The notes below the pieces were generated by a model. That model was not told the origin of the DNA, ran no database searches, and was given only the letters and a program-made list of their open reading frames with translations. Below are positions 61,447 through 64,000 of a stretch of 64,000 bases of DNA, one piece after another; position 1 is the first letter of the stretch, and each line of letters begins with the position of its first letter. Made by a program: the position numbers and the translations under genes. The DNA is from Verrucomicrobium sp. BvORR034 (GTDB taxonomy: Bacteria; Verrucomicrobiota; Verrucomicrobiia; Verrucomicrobiales; Verrucomicrobiaceae), in contig NZ_BATQ01000050.1 in assembly GCF_000739635.1 (NCBI RefSeq), forward strand, positions 1 to 64,000, read 5' to 3'.

Positions 61447-61965
61447 TTGAATGCTGGCGCATGGCTGTGCCCGCCCTACAATGTCCACTTCAGTGGACGT
61501 GCGACTGAGCGGGGCTGGGAACCCCCGCCTCCTGTACCCGTGACCAAGTCTCAAGACTGGATGGTCGCAGAAAAAAGGAGGCGGGGTCTCCGGCCCCGCG
61601 GCCTGCTGCGTAGGCGGAGCGGGGAGGAGATCACGGGACGCATGGCGTGTGAGCCGGTTGGCACAACCGCACTACGCCAGAGGTGTGGCGAAGGAGATGT
61701 CCGGACGACTCGCTTGGGAGTATTGGTTGGTGAACCGCGACCAAGCGATGAGATGACTTCGCCGCTTACATAACCCTTACAAAGATGTGACAAGAGGCTG
61801 ACTCAAGGTGGTCGAGACAGCGGCATGATGGGAAACCTGCATTTTTCCCAAGGGCGGGGCAGCTGTAGCGTGATGCGGGTTGCCAGGCCTGTGACGTGTG
61901 ACAGCCGGGTTCTTCACCGAGAACCTTGTCATGCATCAGGGATTTTTGTAGGTTTTCAGCCAAAT

Positions 61966-61982
61966 ATGCAGGTGTCCTGCAT
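61966..61982 (+). promoter_or_regulatory. Perfect inverted repeat upstream of the last gene
   Basis: ATGCAGG (61966-61972) and CCTGCAT (61976-61982) around TGT, followed by TTT, 33 bases before the ATG at 62016. It could be an operator or a leader hairpin. Confidence 0.35.
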
Positions 61983-62015
61983 TTTGAAGTGCCCGCCGCT
62001 CCCGCCCACCCCCTC

Positions 62016-64000
62016 ATGAAGTCGCGTCGTTTCCTCCCCGTCCTGATGGCAGTTTTCACGATGGGTCGTCTTTTGACGGCTCAGGATCCTGCTCCGCCGA
62101 GCCCGGCCGTGCCGACCCCTATTCCGCCCCCGGTGGTGACGCCGCCAGCGCCTGTGCCCGTGCCGACGCCGCCCCCGGTGGTGATGCCGCCCCCCGCCCC
62201 ACCCAAGCCACCAGAGAACACTGGGGTGCCAGTTCGCGAGAGGGAACGCACGATCTACGTGCCGTACACGGAGCTGCAGAAGGTCTTCACCGATGGTGGG
62301 AAGGGCGTGTTTCTGCCGTACAAGGAGTTCCTCGAACTCTGGAATGAACTGAACCTCAAGCGGACGGAGGAGGAAACCAAACCCCCGCAGGAGGGGATTG
62401 TCTCCCGGGCAGAGTACACAGGCAAGGTGGAGGGGGATCTCCTCGCCGTGGAGGCAAAAATCACCGTGGAGTCCTTTAAGAAAGGCTGGTTGACCATTCC
62501 GCTGGCCAAAGGCGGCAAGCTCTCTGCGGTGGGCGATGCGGAGGCAGGCAAGGCGGTGCTCTCCAGCAAGCCGGACGGGTACGACGTGATTGTGCCGGAC
62601 AAAGGGGTGTATGAGCTCAAGCTCAAGTTCTATGCTCCCGTCGCGAAGGCAGGAGGAAAATTTACCGTCCCGCTGGGACTGCCGACGGCAGCCGTGTCCC
62701 GATTCACAGTGGTGGTGCCGGGAAAGGGCTGGGAGTTTGAGGTAAAGCCTGCCGCGGCCTTCACTTCCCGGCCTGTGGGTGAGGATACGGAGTTGTCCTT
62801 CTTCTTTGGCAACGGAACTCAGTTTGGGGTGACGTGGAGCAAGACCGAGGCAGCCACGGCGCTGGCACCGCTGATCCTGGCGCAGACCAAGGTGACCAGT
62901 GAGGTGCGGGGGGGATCGGTGGCCTCCAAGGCTGCAGTGGATCTGCGGATCCTGCGGGCTCCTGTGAGCGAGTTGAAATTCAGCGTGCCCGCTGGGCAGG
63001 AGGTGCTGAATGTGACGGGTACCGATGTCAAAGAGTGGAAGCTGGAGGTGAAGGGCGACCGTCAGCAGTTGATTGTTTCCACGAACGCGCCGGTCAAGGA
63101 CAAGTGGAGCGGCACCGTGGCGCTGGAGTCACCCCTGCCCAAACTGCCTTCCGACGCAGTGGTGCCGGACATCGTGGTGGAAGGAGCGGTGCAGGATCGT
63201 GGCGAGATCGCCGTTCTGGCAGAGCCCCAGTTGGACGTGACTCCCAAACCGGGAGACGGCCTTATTCAACAGACCGCTGCGGGAGCCGGAGCGGAAGGGC
63301 TCGTGAATGTGGCGGCGTACCGGTATCTCAAGCATCCCGCGAAGCTCCAGGTGGGTGTGGTGCCGGCTGTGGCTCAGGTGGATGTCGAGAGTGTGAGCCG
63401 CTTCATGGTGGACCGGGATCGCTCGAAACTGGTGACAGAGTTCGCCTACAACATCCGTCGAGTGGGCCTTTTTGAGGCGCGCGTGGCTTTGCCTGATGGA
63501 TGGACTGGCTGGGAAGTAGTAGGAGTGCCGCCGGAAAAATGGAGTGTGGAGAAGCAGCCGGTCACTGTCAATGGTGCGGCGGTGCAGAAAGACCACCTCG
63601 TGCTGCGATTCGATTCGCAGACCCTGGGGAACACCAAGTTCACCGTGCAGGGCCAGAAGCTGCGGACCTCTCCCACCGAGGACCTCGTGGTGCCGACTTA
63701 TTTCCTGAGTACACCTGGCTACCGGTATGAAGCGAAGATCGGCGTGGTGGTGCACACCAGCCTGGAGGCCACCACAAAACAGATCGGGGACCTGAGGTTG
63801 GAAGACGTCAACTTGTTGAATTTCAAAGAGACCACGGCGGAGAATCGGGAGCTGACGCTGGCCTTCCGCCACCGGGATGCGGTCAAGACTCAGGCCACGC
63901 TGGGCTTCAAACAGCGGCCGCCTCAGGTCAACGTGCAGGTGCTGACGCTGGCGCAGATCCGCGAGCAGTCCACGCTGCACCAGTGGACGCTGGCCTTTGA
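62016..64000 (+). CDS. Large exported protein, cut by the window end
   Basis: At least 661 codons are open from ATG 62016 to the window edge with no stop. Signal peptide about residues 1-23 (LMAVFTMGRLLTAQD), then a Pro/Val-rich linker of about 45 residues (repeated PTPIPPPVV-type units). Then comes a segment with IYVPYTELQKVF and GVFLPYKEFLELWNELN, a motif I associate with large planctomycete and verrucomicrobial secreted proteins. The rest is beta-rich, with many Val/Lys/Glu strands. Function unknown. The C terminus and any anchoring domain lie beyond the window. Confidence 0.75.
   Translation, partial: MKSRRFLPVLMAVFTMGRLLTAQDPAPPSPAVPTPIPPPVVTPPAPVPVPTPPPVVMPPPAPPKPPENTGVPVRERERTIYVPYTELQKVFTDGGKGVFLPYKEFLELWNELNLKRTEEETKPPQEGIVSRAEYTGKVEGDLLAVEAKITVESFKKGWLTIPLAKGGKLSAVGDAEAGKAVLSSKPDGYDVIVPDKGVYELKLKFYAPVAKAGGKFTVPLGLPTAAVSRFTVVVPGKGWEFEVKPAAAFTSRPVGEDTELSFFFGNGTQFGVTWSKTEAATALAPLILAQTKVTSEVRGGSVASKAAVDLRILRAPVSELKFSVPAGQEVLNVTGTDVKEWKLEVKGDRQQLIVSTNAPVKDKWSGTVALESPLPKLPSDAVVPDIVVEGAVQDRGEIAVLAEPQLDVTPKPGDGLIQQTAAGAGAEGLVNVAAYRYLKHPAKLQVGVVPAVAQVDVESVSRFMVDRDRSKLVTEFAYNIRRVGLFEARVALPDGWTGWEVVGVPPEKWSVEKQPVTVNGAAVQKDHLVLRFDSQTLGNTKFTVQGQKLRTSPTEDLVVPTYFLSTPGYRYEAKIGVVVHTSLEATTKQIGDLRLEDVNLLNFKETTAENRELTLAFRHRDAVKTQATLGFKQRPPQVNVQVLTLAQIREQSTLHQWTLAF

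Larger units (their letters stand above)
61394..62015. other. Intergenic region with phased and hairpin repeats
   Basis: This 622-base gap holds the AGAC array at 61414-61446, hairpins of the dispersed family (GTCCACT/AGTGGAC at 61483-61498; GCGGGG/CCCCGC at 61581-61599), and a perfect inverted repeat ATGCAGG-TGT-CCTGCAT at 61966-61982. The only long frame through it reads across these repeats and has no recognisable protein. Confidence 0.6.

Noticed and set aside
61390-61773. A 127-residue frame after the DUF2917 gene
   Set aside because: It translates straight through the AGAC array and hairpin repeats, giving Arg/Gly-rich sequence without family resemblance.

Overview
This 64 kb, high-GC window is a bacterial chromosome segment with about 49 protein genes on both strands. 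I saw no rRNA, tRNA, phage, insertion sequence or CRISPR array. Gene content suggests a Verrucomicrobiota member (Verrucomicrobiaceae-like). The pointers are a long PVC-type GlyA, a DUF1080 keto-glycoside hydrolase family protein, a Trx7/PDZ protein, a very large poly-HAMP hybrid kinase, and intergenic mosaics of small hairpins. This placement is inference; no rRNA is present to confirm it.

Layout. 1-677: gene-free hairpin mosaic. 0.7-2.9 kb (-): queH and glyA. 3.0-4.9 kb (+): a RegB/RegA-like redox two-component pair. 5.0-6.2 kb: two small exported or membrane unknowns. 6.2-9.7 kb (-): a four-gene unit of PQQ sugar dehydrogenase, blue-copper protein, OFA-type MFS transporter and a 43-residue MFS small subunit. 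10.3-11.8 kb: an acetyltransferase and two small membrane proteins. 11.8-12.8 kb (-): two DUF5985-like membrane proteins and a winged-helix-like protein, divergent from 13.1-21.3 kb (+), a soluble hybrid kinase with 12 exact 92-residue HAMP units and a second REC-kinase-REC protein. 21.4-22.8 kb: Tat-exported phosphoesterase and dCMP deaminase.

22.9-30.3 kb (+): exopolysaccharide export locus (GT-C-like membrane enzyme, outer-membrane barrel, Wza-like export protein, Wzc-like tyrosine autokinase), ending in a strong terminator. 30.4-43.7 kb: housekeeping and accessory genes, namely a WYL regulator with a VOC protein, EF-P, DUF1992, DUF1080, Trx7/PDZ, a Gre-like factor, DHFR, an MBL-fold hydrolase, 5-formyl-THF cyclo-ligase, ApaG, ThiD, an AlgJ/AlgX-like protein, an S41-peptidase relative that has lost its catalytic dyad, and an IF-1-like OB-fold protein. 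43.7-44.1 kb: an octamer array and a mirror-symmetric six-hairpin element. 44.1-48.1 kb (-): smc.

48.5-52.5 kb (-): a secreted unknown, a CbiX-type chelatase, a HAD phosphatase and a coiled-coil membrane protein. 52.7-55.4 kb (+): an unrecognised 910-residue P-loop ATPase. 55.5-59.1 kb: an unaccompanied OppF/DppF-type ABC ATPase and tandem rodA paralogues. 59.4-61.4 kb: a MocR-type regulator divergent from a DUF2917 protein. 62.0 kb to the end: a large secreted protein cut by the window edge.

The best candidates for something undescribed are the 910-residue ATPase, the DUF5985/winged-helix/poly-HAMP neighbourhood, the inactive-S41/IF-1-like overlapping pair, and the 7-8 bp phased arrays at gene 3' ends.
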